A stretch of DNA of 64,000 nucleotides from an uncultured Bacilli bacterium (lineage in GTDB: Bacteria > Bacillota_I > Bacilli_A > RF39 > UBA660): NCBI GenBank assembly GCA_934162285.1, contig CAKPHY010000002.1, positions 19,844-83,843 of the forward strand, read 5' to 3'. Shown here piece by piece: positions 41,866 through 50,740 of this stretch. Position 1 is the stretch's first letter, and each line of letters starts with the position of its first letter. The notes below the pieces were generated by a model. That model did not search any database. It saw only the letters and a program-made list of their open reading frames with translations, and had not been told where the DNA came from. The position numbers were made by a program, and so were the translations under genes.

Positions 41866-42643
41866 TGAAATAATCCTTTAAAGAATTAGCAATTAATTCT
41901 AATGTATTAGTTACTTCTTCAATACTATTTTGATAACCACCAATTTCTAATAGAACGATCTTTTTATCTAAATCTTGATTATAAATACCATTAGCATTAG
42001 CACTCGTTTTTTTTAATATACCTCGGCAAATATTTTTGGTTAAACAAATTTTATCATTTAATTCCTTAGATAATTTATAATTTTCTAAATAATTAGGATT
42101 ATTAATTCCTACCACGAATAAAATCTTGGCATATTTTTTACCATTAAGAGTAACAGTACTATCACTTTTTTTTATTGAATCCCGATGTAAATCAATATAA
42201 AGTTTTATATTGTCATACTTTTTAATAGTATTTTCTAAATAAATTCTACTCACCTTATATAAAGCACTATAATCCCAATTATTTAAACGTTGAAATTCAA
42301 CAAAACTATTTTCTTCAACTAATGTTGGTATTCCTCTTTCTTTTAAAAGCGAAGCCAAAAGAAAACTAACATCTTTAACTGTTGGATTAACATTAATATT
42401 TTCATAACCCTTATTACTATAACTCTCATTTTCATGCGTATTATAAATATAAACAATCGGATCTACAGTATAACCATTTTCTTTAATATTACCAAGGCCA
42501 CTAGAACTAACCCCTTTAACTCCTAGATCAAAACTTATGTTATTCTTAAGAATTTTAAAAAAAGTATTATCTTTTTTATTAATTCCTAATAACATTATTA
42601 ATAAAAAAAATAAAACAAAAAAGATTTTTAATAGTTTTTTCAC
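41858..42643 (-). CDS. spoIIP: Stage II sporulation protein P
   Basis: 261 residues. One N-terminal membrane helix (residues 3-20) then the SpoIIP amidase/endopeptidase domain: VYIYNTHENESYSNKG, DLHRDS and VGINNPNYLENYKLSKEL, then LLEIGGYQNSIEEV with the metal-binding Glu. With SpoIID and SpoIIM it degrades septal peptidoglycan during engulfment. It starts at a GTG nine bases after GGTGAT. It is shorter than Bacillus SpoIIP (about 400). The operon continues with the small membrane protein at 41530. Confidence 0.9.
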   Translation of the reverse strand: MKKLLKIFFVLFFLLIMLLGINKKDNTFFKILKNNISFDLGVKGVSSSGLGNIKENGYTVDPIVYIYNTHENESYSNKGYENINVNPTVKDVSFLLASLLKERGIPTLVEENSFVEFQRLNNWDYSALYKVSRIYLENTIKKYDNIKLYIDLHRDSIKKSDSTVTLNGKKYAKILFVVGINNPNYLENYKLSKELNDKICLTKNICRGILKKTSANANGIYNQDLDKKIVLLEIGGYQNSIEEVTNTLELIANSLKDYFNV

Positions 42644-42687
42644 TTTATCACCATTAAAATCTTAAAACAAATTTAAAGTCTTTTTTG

Positions 42688-43458
42688 TCATATTTTATGT
42701 AATACTCTATTTAAACTAGAAGAAATAATATAAGCTAAAGAATCAACAATAAAATCTATTTCTTTAGGTGTTACCATCATATCAATATTTGTAGATATAA
42801 GTGTTTTTAAATCAATAACTGTCGGAACACCGATCGCTAAAACCGGTACTTTTAAACTTTTTTTATCCAAATAATTACCATTTAAATTAATACCTGTATC
42901 TGTTAGTTGAATTGTTTTATTTAAGCGATCTAAAGAAGTACTTACTAAAGCATCAATAACAATAATTAAATCTGGATTATAAAAAGAAGAAATAGCTTTG
43001 ATTAAAGAAAAAGTATCAATCCCATTTTCACCCTTAACCCCAGGACTAAAGGTGGCAACATTAGAAAAACCCGGTTCTAAACCTTTAATTGATGCAACAT
43101 GCGAAGTTACAATTATCTTAGAAACAACTCTAGGACCTAAAGAATCAGGCGTTGAATTTCTATTTCCTAAACCAACAATTAAATATTTTTTATAACCAAG
43201 AAAAGATTTTAATTCTCTTGAAAAAACTTTAATTACTTTTTCTCTATTCAAATGATCTGTAATATCTTTAAACTCGATCGTTAAATAATTACCTATCGGT
43301 TTATTAATCTTTTTAGATATTTTGCTATTAACATTTAGTTTGGTAATAATGATCCCTTTATCTTTTTTTATTTCTAAATTAGAAGTCAAATCACATGTTG
43401 GATCAATAGCTAAATCCATATAAATAGCATCATTTTTAAGATCAATTGTTCTCTTCAT
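42688..43458 (-). CDS. gpr: Germination (spore) protease
   Basis: 256 residues, shorter than the Bacillus enzyme (about 370) but with the core motifs: GLGNRNSTPDSLGPRVVSKIIVTSH, GVKGENGIDTFSLIKAI, LIIVIDALVSTSLDRLNKTIQLTDTGI, and VLAIGVPTVIDLKTL. GPR degrades small acid-soluble spore proteins at germination. The short N-terminal pro-region (RTIDLKNDAIYMDLAID) may mean simpler zymogen activation. AAAGGTGATTGT precedes the ATG. It is next to spoIIP, as often in Bacillota. Confidence 0.92.
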   Translation of the reverse strand: MKRTIDLKNDAIYMDLAIDPTCDLTSNLEIKKDKGIIITKLNVNSKISKKINKPIGNYLTIEFKDITDHLNREKVIKVFSRELKSFLGYKKYLIVGLGNRNSTPDSLGPRVVSKIIVTSHVASIKGLEPGFSNVATFSPGVKGENGIDTFSLIKAISSFYNPDLIIVIDALVSTSLDRLNKTIQLTDTGINLNGNYLDKKSLKVPVLAIGVPTVIDLKTLISTNIDMMVTPKEIDFIVDSLAYIISSSLNRVLHKI

Positions 43459-43499
43459 ACAATCACCTTTATTATAATTTGTATTTTGACAAAATTTAT

Positions 43500-43528
43500 T
43501 TGCTTTTTTTCTTTTAGTATGCTAAAAT
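43500..43528 (+). promoter_or_regulatory. Promoter of rpsT
   Basis: TTGCTT (43500-43505), a 17-base spacer, then the extended -10 TGC-TAAAAT (TAAAAT at 43523-43528). GGAGGTGAACAAT and the ATG follow at 43558. Confidence 0.65.
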
Positions 43529-43557
43529 ATGGAAGAAATGACTTGGAGGTGAACAAT

Positions 43558-43821
43558 ATGCCTAATATGAAAAATGCAAAGAAAAAAGTAAAAGTTAATA
43601 TCAAAAAAACTGCAAGCAACAATGACTACGAAGCAACAATGAAAAATGCCATTAAGAAAGTTGAAAAAGCTGTAGCTGCTAAAGATAATGAAAAAGCAAA
43701 AGAAAATTTAAAAGTTGCTATTAAAAGAATCGATAAAGCTGCTAAAAAAGGTGTTGCTACTAAAAATTATGTTGCACGTAATAAATCAAGATTAACAAAA
43801 AAAGTTAATGAAATGAAATAA
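43558..43821 (+). CDS. rpsT: 30S ribosomal protein S20
   Basis: 87 residues, starting at the ATG after TTGGAGGTGAACAAT; a longer frame from 43486 is rejected. It has the S20 three-helix pattern: AKKKVKVN at the start, then NDYEATMKNAIKKVEKAVAAKDNEKAKENLKVAIKRIDKAAKKGVATKNYVARNKSRLTKKVNEM. It is next to gpr and divergent from it, the arrangement typical of Bacillus (rpsT-gpr). Confidence 0.97.
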   Translation: MPNMKNAKKKVKVNIKKTASNNDYEATMKNAIKKVEKAVAAKDNEKAKENLKVAIKRIDKAAKKGVATKNYVARNKSRLTKKVNEMK

Positions 43822-43857
43822 AAAGTAAGATTTTTCTAAATAATCTTACTTTTTTTC
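43820..43857. terminator. Bidirectional terminator between rpsT and the sensor kinase
   Basis: AAAGTAAGAT and ATCTTACTTT arms around a T/A loop, with A and T runs outside; the kinase's last codons overlap it. Confidence 0.82.
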
Positions 43858-45035
43858 ATGAAAATTTTTACAGTTGTTCCTTCATTTAAACTTGATTCAT
43901 AATTTAAATTCCAATCATGGGCTTCAATTATTTCATACATCAATGGTACTCCTAAACCTGTACCATGAATTTTAGTTGTAAAAAAAGGTTCTTTAATTTT
44001 TTTTAAAATTTCAGGGCTCATTCCTTGACCATTATCTTTTATAATTAAAACATCATTTTTAATACTAACATCAATAATACCATCAACTAAAGTAGCTTCA
44101 ATACTATTTTTAAAAATATTAACTAAAACCTGCTTTAAACGATTATAATCACCATCAACATAAAACTCTTCATCATAATTTTTATTAATAGTAATTTTAC
44201 CATATAAAGACATTTCATCTATAGTTTCATCTAGTAGCATTGTAATATCCATTAAATCTTTATCAATTTTAAGTTTATTTAAAGATAAAAAATCCTGCAT
44301 CAATATTAAAGTCCGATCTATTTCACTTTTAATAATTGGAATATATTTATCACTTTTATCTTTACTAAACATATCTAAATAACCTTTACAAACCGCGATC
44401 GGATTTTTAATCTCATGAGTAATTTGAAAAAGAGAATTTTTTATTTGACTTTCTTTTTTTAGATCATTTAGATTCATATAAATATTTATCAAATTATCAG
44501 TTTTTTTAAATAAACTAACAATAAAAATTGAAACAAATATTCCAAGTAAAGCAAATAAAACACTTTTAATCATATTTTCCATTGAAAAGAATGTTTTATT
44601 CGCGATTAAAAAATAACTAATAATTGATATTATTCTTATTATCCAAAAAAGCATATTAAATTTTTTAGAATCTTTAATCAATAAATAACTAACATAAGTT
44701 AATATTTTTTCAACTACAAAAATTATCAAATATTCTTGATCATTGATCGCGAATAATGGTAAAAAAGATAACAAGAAAATACTAACATTACGTTTTTTAG
44801 AATACGAAATAAATAAAGGAACAGAAAGTAAGAAAAAAGGATATTCAGGATTAATATTATTTTGATATTTTAAAACAAAATAATAAGATGTTATTATTGA
44901 TAGATCAAGAATTAATTCATTAGCTTTTTTGTTAAATTCATAATTATAAACTAAGTAAATAAAATAAAGCAAAAAAGGAAAAACTACTAAAATAATATTA
45001 ATTAAAGTTGCATCAAAAAAACTCATTTTTTTCAC
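43836..45035 (-). CDS. Membrane sensor histidine kinase (KinB-like)
   Basis: 399 residues: six hydrophobic helices in residues 10-175 with little extracellular sequence, then a HisKA domain with the phospho-accepting His207 (ITHEIKNPIAV) and an HATPase domain with NIFKNSIEA (N box), DNGQGMS (G1) and GTGLGVPLMYEII (G2). The THEI(K/R)NP block and lack of an adjacent response regulator resemble the orphan sporulation kinases (KinA-E, KinB), which feed Spo0A. That role is inferred from the gpr/spoIIP neighbourhood. Confidence 0.85.
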   Translation of the reverse strand: MKKMSFFDATLINIILVVFPFLLYFIYLVYNYEFNKKANELILDLSIITSYYFVLKYQNNINPEYPFFLLSVPLFISYSKKRNVSIFLLSFLPLFAINDQEYLIIFVVEKILTYVSYLLIKDSKKFNMLFWIIRIISIISYFLIANKTFFSMENMIKSVLFALLGIFVSIFIVSLFKKTDNLINIYMNLNDLKKESQIKNSLFQITHEIKNPIAVCKGYLDMFSKDKSDKYIPIIKSEIDRTLILMQDFLSLNKLKIDKDLMDITMLLDETIDEMSLYGKITINKNYDEEFYVDGDYNRLKQVLVNIFKNSIEATLVDGIIDVSIKNDVLIIKDNGQGMSPEILKKIKEPFFTTKIHGTGLGVPLMYEIIEAHDWNLNYESSLNEGTTVKIFMKKSKII

Positions 45036-45077
45036 CTTCCGACATAATTATACAAATTACTTATGTCATTTTTTGTC

Positions 45078-45107
45078 GAAAAAAAAGAGTCAAATTACTT
45101 TAACTCA
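45078..45107 (-). terminator. Intrinsic terminator of the EIIB-like gene
   Basis: GAGTTAAA-GTAA-TTTGACTC then eight T on the minus strand; the stop codon lies in the structure. Confidence 0.78.
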
Positions 45108-45409
45108 TCAATGTATTTCTTTAGTTGAATTGCATCATCACCTAAAATTATCTTTAACTGATTATCAACTTCAACTATTCCTTTAGCACCCATTTTTTGA
45201 ATAGCTTCTTTATTAACTAATGTTGTATCATTTACTTCTACAACAAACCTTGATAAATTGCATTCATATTTAATTATATTTTGTTTACCACCTAAATATT
45301 CAACTAATTTATTAGCTTCAATTTTAAAATCTTTACGCTTAGAATTAGTAATTGCAAAAGCAATAATAAGTAGTAAAGCTATTATTATCAAATAATAAAT
45401 ATATTCCAT
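45095..45409 (-). CDS. Membrane-anchored PTS EIIB-like domain
   Basis: 104 residues from the ATG at 45409 (behind GGAGGAGATT). One N-terminal membrane helix (about 3-20) is followed by a glucose-family EIIB domain: LVEYLGGKQNIIKYECNLSRFVVEVNDTTLVNKEAIQKMGAKGIVEVDNQLKIILG. The phosphorylatable Cys is at about 50, though the usual C(x)TRLR reads CNLSRF. No EIIC or EIIA is in the window. It may sense or relay phosphate rather than transport; that is inference. Confidence 0.75.
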   Translation of the reverse strand: MEYIYYLIIIALLLIIAFAITNSKRKDFKIEANKLVEYLGGKQNIIKYECNLSRFVVEVNDTTLVNKEAIQKMGAKGIVEVDNQLKIILGDDAIQLKKYIDELK

Positions 45410-45494
45410 AATCTCCTCCACATAATTATTATACTATATTTATTAAATTTTGAAAACTTTATTATTTTTGCAACATAATAATAAGGGTGATATT

Positions 45495-46565
45495 TTGAAA
45501 AAAATTATTTACTATTTTCTTATATTTGGAATCATTAGTATTATTACCTTATATGCTGCAAATTCCATTCTTCCCAAAAACTTAGAAAATATTTATTTAA
45601 AACAATTATTTTTTTATTTAATTTGTTTAATTTTTATTTTAAAATTTAAAAATAATGAAATCATATATAAAAATATTCGCTTTATTTATATCATAGGCGT
45701 ACTTTTACTAATCTACCTAATTTTATTCGGTACACCTATAAACAACGCTAGATGCTGGATTAAAATACCATTTATAGGTTCATTTCAACCAAGTGAATTT
45801 ATGAAAATAACTTTAGTAATCTATAATGCTATTATTTTAAGTTCTAAAACAAATAAAAAATTTTTTAAAATTTCTTTAATAACTATCATTCCTTGTATTT
45901 TAACTTATTTAGAACCCGATACAGGTTTAGTTTTAATTTATTTATTAAGTATTTTTATAATGTTATTTGTATATTTAAAGAAAACAAAATATTTAATGTA
46001 TTTAATTATTTTAGCAACTATTACTTTAACTACTATCATATTACTTTATTATCTTAATCAAAACATTTTAATAAAAATATTTGGAAATTCTATTTTTTTA
46101 AGAGTTGAAAGATTAATTAATTGGCAAAAACAAGATGGATATCAATTAAATAATGCCTTAATCGCTATGGGATCTAGTGGATTATTAAGTTTTTTTAATA
46201 TTAATGTTTACTATCCTGAAAGTCATACTGACTTTATTTTTGCAACATTTGCTTCTGCTTTTGGTTTTATTCCTAGTGTTATTTTATTAATAATAATTTT
46301 ACTATTTGATTTATATTTATTAAATATTTGTAAAAATACTAAAAATGAATGTGATAAATTAATTATAACTGGTTTTATTGCAATATTAATATATCAACAA
46401 ATTCAAAATATCGGCATGAATTTAGGATTACTTCCTATAACAGGAATTACTCTTCCTTTTATTAGTTATGGAGGATCTAGTCTACTTAGTTATAGTATTA
46501 TGTTAGCAATCATAAAAAACACAAAAAAAGAAAAGCATAGCTTTTCTAAACCTCGTAACCATTAA
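45495..46565 (+). CDS. RodA/FtsW/SpoVE-family peptidoglycan polymerase
   Basis: 356 residues with ten or so helices. The SEDS motifs are visible: NNARCWIKIPFIGSFQPSEFMKI and EPDTGLVLI, and GITLPFISYGGSSLLS near the C-terminus. It polymerises lipid II into glycan strands with a class B PBP (38578). The frame opens at 45450, but GGGTGAT-ATT before the TTG at 45495 marks the probable start (then KKIIYYFLIFG). Its 3' end overlaps the convergent pilin gene by 20 bases. Whether it is RodA or SpoVE/FtsW cannot be settled; the sequence leans to RodA. Confidence 0.85.
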   Translation: MKKIIYYFLIFGIISIITLYAANSILPKNLENIYLKQLFFYLICLIFILKFKNNEIIYKNIRFIYIIGVLLLIYLILFGTPINNARCWIKIPFIGSFQPSEFMKITLVIYNAIILSSKTNKKFFKISLITIIPCILTYLEPDTGLVLIYLLSIFIMLFVYLKKTKYLMYLIILATITLTTIILLYYLNQNILIKIFGNSIFLRVERLINWQKQDGYQLNNALIAMGSSGLLSFFNINVYYPESHTDFIFATFASAFGFIPSVILLIIILLFDLYLLNICKNTKNECDKLIITGFIAILIYQQIQNIGMNLGLLPITGITLPFISYGGSSLLSYSIMLAIIKNTKKEKHSFSKPRNH

Positions 46566-46992
46566 GTAAAATATTTAAGCAGCTACCGTTACCTGTTAAT
46601 TCTTCCGTGCGATCAGAAACAATGCTTATAGCCATTTGAATTATTGAAAAAACTAAGAATATCGCAGCAGCAGCTATAAACTTATTAACAAGATTTTTTT
46701 TAGCTTTTTCAATTCCTTTTTCATCGGTTGCAACAATTGCTTTACCAAGATTAAAAGAACCAATTATAATTAATAAAACCGGACCAGCTATCTTTAAACC
46801 TTTGTATACGAATGATGTAACATCCGCAATGGCTGCGGGAATGCAAGCACATTCTTGAATATAAGAAACATCATCTTTTACACATGTTTCTATTTCATCA
46901 ACAGCTTTAACACCCAAAGGAAAAAGCATTACCAATATAATTAAACTAATAATTTTTTTCTTTAAACTCTTTTCTAATCTCACGTTCAACAT
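46546..46992 (-). CDS. VirB2/TrbC-like pilin, short form
   Basis: 148 residues from the proposed ATG at 46992. A signal sequence (RLEKSLKKKIISLIILVMLFPLGVKA) precedes the TrbC/VirB2-like core: YIQECACIPAAIADVTSFVYKGLKIAGPVLLIIIG, LGKAIVATDEKGIEKAKKNLVNKFIAAAAIFLVFSIIQM, two helices with a short polar loop. The C-terminus has one more Cys (NGSCLNIL). It is paralogous to 49554. The gene starts inside the smpB coding region (47-base overlap), so it is coupled to smpB. No strong ribosome-binding site; a GTG nine bases downstream is an alternative start. Confidence 0.72.
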   Translation of the reverse strand: MLNVRLEKSLKKKIISLIILVMLFPLGVKAVDEIETCVKDDVSYIQECACIPAAIADVTSFVYKGLKIAGPVLLIIIGSFNLGKAIVATDEKGIEKAKKNLVNKFIAAAAIFLVFSIIQMAISIVSDRTEELTGNGSCLNILLNGYEV

Positions 46993-47392
46993 CTCTCTTT
47001 TTAATTGTTTCTCGTTTATCATATGTTTTTTTACCACGAGCTAATCCGAGCAAAATTTTAGCATGACCCTTAACAAAGTAAACTTTAAGCGGTATCAATG
47101 TAAAACCATTTAAATCAATTTTATTTTTTAATTTTAAAATTTCTTTTTTATGCAATAAAAGTTTTCTTGTTCTAGTTTCATCATGATTAAAAATATTTCC
47201 TTCTTCATAATGACTAATATGCATGTTAAGCAAAAATACTTCATTATTTCTAATTGTTGCATAACTATCTTTAATATTAGCATTTCCAAGCTTTAAAGAT
47301 TTAATCTCTGTTCCTGTTAAAACAATACCAGTTTCTATAGTATCTAATATTTCGTAGTTAAATTTTGCTTGTCTATTTAAAATTTCGATCAT
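46946..47392 (-). CDS. smpB: tmRNA-binding protein SmpB
   Basis: 148 residues, full length. Family motifs: NRQAKFNYEILDTIETGIVLTGTEIKSLK, DSYATIRNNEVFLLNMHI, HDETRTRKLLLHKKEI, LIPLKVYFVKGHAKILLGLARGKKTYDKRETIKKRD. It binds tmRNA (ssrA at 34029) and carries it to stalled ribosomes. Its start overlaps the rnr stop by four bases, the usual rnr-smpB coupling. Confidence 0.97.
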   Translation of the reverse strand: MIEILNRQAKFNYEILDTIETGIVLTGTEIKSLKLGNANIKDSYATIRNNEVFLLNMHISHYEEGNIFNHDETRTRKLLLHKKEILKLKNKIDLNGFTLIPLKVYFVKGHAKILLGLARGKKTYDKRETIKKRDVEREIRKEFKEKNY

Positions 47393-49488
47393 ATAAGTTT
47401 CTCCACAATTTCAAAATCAATTTTATGAGTTATTTTTGAAGAAGCAATAACTTTAATTTTAACACGATCTCCTAAACGATAACCTCTTTTATCATGTTTA
47501 CTTCTTATTGTAAATGTTTCTTCATCAAATAAGTAGCGATCATTTAAAGAATCAATTCTAACTAATCCTTCTACTAAATTATCAAGTTCAACAAACATAC
47601 CAAAGCTAAGAACTTCACTTATCATACCAGTATATTCTTCACCAATATGTTTTTCCATATATTCAGCCATCTTCATGTCATCAACTTCACATTCACATTC
47701 AAAAGCGTCACGCTCTCTTTTAGATGAATGAGGACCAATTATATCAAGTTTACTATCCCAAGTTTCAATTGTTCCCATATCCATTTTTTGATCAACAAGA
47801 TAAGTCTTTAACAAGCGATGCACTGTTAAATCAGGAAATCTTCTAATTGGAGAAGTAAAATGCGTATAACATTTACTAGCAATTCCAAAGTGGCCAATAT
47901 TAGTTTTATCGTAAATAGCTTTTTGCATACTACGAAGTAACAATGAAGATAAAATTCTTTGTTCTTTTTTATCTTTTAAAGATTCAAGAATTTTTTGAAC
48001 CGTCTTTGGAGTAATGTTTTTTATTTTACCATTAATTTTGTATCCTAGCAAGCCCAAAAATTTAATAAAGTTCATTATTTTTTCTTCAGAAGGAGCACCA
48101 TGAACACGATATAAAAATGGTAAATCCATATAATAAATCGTACTAGCAACAGCTTCATTAGCAGCGATCATAAAATCTTCGATTAAATTCTCACCTTCAC
48201 CACGATGTCTAGGTTTTATAGCAATTGCTTCACCATGATCATCTATCTCAATTTTAGCTTCTTCAATATCAAAATCAATATAACCACGTTCTGTTTTATT
48301 CTTACGTAAAAGATGAGCAAGTTCATTCATTTTCTTTAATGTCGAAGCAAATTCTTCATAACCTTCAGGAATGATATTTTCTTCTAAAATTTTATTAACA
48401 CAATTATAAGTCATTTGTTTTTTACTACGAATAACACTTAAGAAAATATCTGAATCAACTATTTCACCTTTATGATCAATTTCCATAACACATGAAAAAG
48501 CCAAACGATCACTATCAGGATTTAAAGAACAAATTCCATTAGACAATTTTTGAGGCAACATCGGAACAACTTTACCACCTAAATAAGCACTAGTACCTCT
48601 TTCAAAAGCCTCTTTACCAATAGCACTATTTTCAGTAACATAATTACTAACATCGGCGATGTGAACACCCAAACTATAATTACCATTTTCTAAAATATCT
48701 AAAGAAATAGCATCATCAATATCTTTAGTGTCATCACCATCAATTGTAAATATCATACGATCACGCAAATCAGTACGATTTTTCATTTCACTTTCTTTAA
48801 CTTCATATGGAATATTTTCTAATTCTTTCAATATTTCATCAGAAAATTCATCATTAATGTTATATTTACAAGCAATCGATAAAATATCAATACCCGGATC
48901 ATTTTTATGTCCAAGAATTTTAATAACCTCACCAGAATATAAATTATCCGCCTTACGATTTAAAATTCGTACAATAACTTTATGACCATCAATTGCACTT
49001 TTACTCAAATCAAAAGGTACCGAAACTTTAAATTTATAATGATCATCATCTAATGTTACTAAACCTTGACCATCAACAATATTATATTCACCAACTAATT
49101 CTTTAGCTGAACGATCAACAATCTTAGCAATACGACCTTCCATCTTTCCAGGAGTATTATCAATAATTTCGACAAAAACTTTATCACCATGGATTGCTTT
49201 ATTAACATTATTTTTAGCAATATAAATATCTTCTGGTTCATTAATATCAACAAAACCAAAACCTTTTTTATTGCTTATAAATGTTCCGGCTTTTAAATGA
49301 CAATTTTGAAAAAGCATATAATTATCCTTTTTAGTACGATAAACTAAAAAATCCTTTTCCAAATCATTTAAAGCTTTAATTAATTTTTTTAAATCTTCCA
49401 CATCTTTTAATTCTAAACAATCATATATTTCTTGAGTAGATAAAGCATAATCTTGCTTCTTTAATAACTGCATTATTTGCTCTTTCAT
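47389..49488 (-). CDS. rnr: Ribonuclease R
   Basis: 699 residues, short for the family (about 760-810). Domains in order: N-terminal winged-helix (SLTQEIYD-like), two cold-shock domains, RNB catalytic domain with DGDDTKDIDDAISL carrying the metal-binding aspartates and GAPSEEKIMNFIKFL, and a C-terminal S1 domain (YTGMISEVLSFGMFVELDNLVEGLVRI). It is a 3'-5' exoribonuclease acting on structured RNA and tmRNA-stalled messages. AGGATGTGATAAT precedes the ATG. Confidence 0.96.
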   Translation of the reverse strand: MKEQIMQLLKKQDYALSTQEIYDCLELKDVEDLKKLIKALNDLEKDFLVYRTKKDNYMLFQNCHLKAGTFISNKKGFGFVDINEPEDIYIAKNNVNKAIHGDKVFVEIIDNTPGKMEGRIAKIVDRSAKELVGEYNIVDGQGLVTLDDDHYKFKVSVPFDLSKSAIDGHKVIVRILNRKADNLYSGEVIKILGHKNDPGIDILSIACKYNINDEFSDEILKELENIPYEVKESEMKNRTDLRDRMIFTIDGDDTKDIDDAISLDILENGNYSLGVHIADVSNYVTENSAIGKEAFERGTSAYLGGKVVPMLPQKLSNGICSLNPDSDRLAFSCVMEIDHKGEIVDSDIFLSVIRSKKQMTYNCVNKILEENIIPEGYEEFASTLKKMNELAHLLRKNKTERGYIDFDIEEAKIEIDDHGEAIAIKPRHRGEGENLIEDFMIAANEAVASTIYYMDLPFLYRVHGAPSEEKIMNFIKFLGLLGYKINGKIKNITPKTVQKILESLKDKKEQRILSSLLLRSMQKAIYDKTNIGHFGIASKCYTHFTSPIRRFPDLTVHRLLKTYLVDQKMDMGTIETWDSKLDIIGPHSSKRERDAFECECEVDDMKMAEYMEKHIGEEYTGMISEVLSFGMFVELDNLVEGLVRIDSLNDRYLFDEETFTIRSKHDKRGYRLGDRVKIKVIASSKITHKIDFEIVEKLI

Positions 49489-49526
49489 ATTATCACATCC
49501 TACTATATATTATAATATATTTATCT

Positions 49527-49557
49527 AAAAAAAAAAAGAAAAGATTTCTTTTTCTAA
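49527..49557 (-). terminator. Intrinsic terminator at the end of the long pilin gene
   Basis: AAAAGA-AA-TCTTTT followed by eleven T on the minus strand. It separates the pilin cluster from rnr. Confidence 0.6.
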
Positions 49558-50396
49558 GGTTTAAACCCATTTAATAAATAATATAAACAATTGCCTTCTA
49601 CTTGTTGAACATAATCGCCACCACCAACAATATTAACTATCATTTGAATTACAGAAAAGGCTAAAAATATACAAGCAGCCGCTACAAATTTATTTATTAG
49701 CTTCTTCTTTGCCTTTTGAATTCCACTTTCATCAGTTGCTACAATCGCTTTACCTAAATCAATAGCACCTAAAATTATTAATAACACTGGCCCACCAATT
49801 TTTAAGAAGCCATAAATAAAGCTTGTTATATCGGCAACGGCTGCTGGCATACAAGCACATGCATAAATATAATCATTGCTATTTTCATTACACATTTCAA
49901 TGTCATCATAACGATTATACGAGTTCGAGGAATCTGACGAAGTAGAATTTGAATAAGGAATCAAAACTGCAGTATCTCCATTCTCTAACACATTATCTTT
50001 ATAATCACCAATAGATATTTGTTTGCTAACTATCTTGTTATCAGGCATTACCATATAGGCATTTTCAAATTTATATCCTATTGCTGAACATCCAGAATTA
50101 TACATTTTTTCAGCAAGACCATCCGAGAAAAAAGCAGATGAATCATAAGTTAATGTATAATCAATACCATTACATTTAAAAGAATAAAAACTACCATTCT
50201 CATAAGAAAGAGCACTCCCACTTGCATCATAACACTTAAATTCTGGAGAATCACCCTCAACATAATTAAAAGTAAAACTACAAGTAATATCACTTAATTT
50301 AAAATTGTATATACAAACATCAGAAGCATCAGAAGCCTTAACATTAAAAATAAAAAAGAAAGTAAGTAATATTATAATTCTAAATAAATGTTTCAT
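49554..50396 (-). CDS. VirB2/TrbC-like pilin with an N-terminal ectodomain, long form
   Basis: 280 residues. A signal peptide (1-22, cleaved near VKASD) leads into a 150-residue cysteine-containing ectodomain (CIYNFKLSDITCSF, FKCYDASGSAL, YSFKCNGIDYTL, MYNSGCSAIGY), then the TrbC-like core from about residue 178: YIYACACMPAAVADITSFIYGFLKIGGPVLLIILG, LGKAIVATDESGIQKAKKKLINKFVAAACIFLAFSVIQM. By hand the core is about 70% identical to that of 46546. AGGAGGTGAAAA precedes the ATG. The ectodomain is not recognised. Confidence 0.75.
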   Translation of the reverse strand: MKHLFRIIILLTFFFIFNVKASDASDVCIYNFKLSDITCSFTFNYVEGDSPEFKCYDASGSALSYENGSFYSFKCNGIDYTLTYDSSAFFSDGLAEKMYNSGCSAIGYKFENAYMVMPDNKIVSKQISIGDYKDNVLENGDTAVLIPYSNSTSSDSSNSYNRYDDIEMCNENSNDYIYACACMPAAVADITSFIYGFLKIGGPVLLIILGAIDLGKAIVATDESGIQKAKKKLINKFVAAACIFLAFSVIQMIVNIVGGGDYVQQVEGNCLYYLLNGFKP

Positions 50397-50447
50397 TTTT
50401 CACCTCCTAAAAACAATTTATTGTATACTAATATTTTTTATAATTTA

Positions 50448-50738
50448 CTATTTATAAAAAAATATACAAATTAAAGTTATAATAAATTGAATCGTAAATG
50501 CAAATATAGCAAGTAACAAATAATTAGAAAAGCCTCGATTATTTTTATCATCAGTATATGATCGACCTATAGCTGTCGATAAAGTCTTACGTTGACCACC
50601 AATACTATTACTACTATTTTGATTAGAAAAGTCTACAATATTGTTACTTTGTAATTCTTCTAAAATTTTTCTAGCTTCTTCAGGATGAGAAACAATATAA
50701 TCTCTGATTGTTTTTAATTTTTCGGATTCGGCACTCAT
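50448..50738 (-). CDS. Tail-anchored protein of unknown function
   Basis: 96 residues: a helical N-terminus (EKLKTIRDYIVSHPEEARKILEELQSNN), a polar linker, and one C-terminal hydrophobic helix (about 73-94) ending in FFYK. It is in the secretion-like cluster between rmuC and the long pilin, with AGGGGTGAATAAAA as ribosome-binding site. No family recognised. Confidence 0.6.
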   Translation of the reverse strand: MSAESEKLKTIRDYIVSHPEEARKILEELQSNNIVDFSNQNSSNSIGGQRKTLSTAIGRSYTDDKNNRGFSNYLLLAIFAFTIQFIITLICIFFYK

Positions 50739-50740
50739 TT

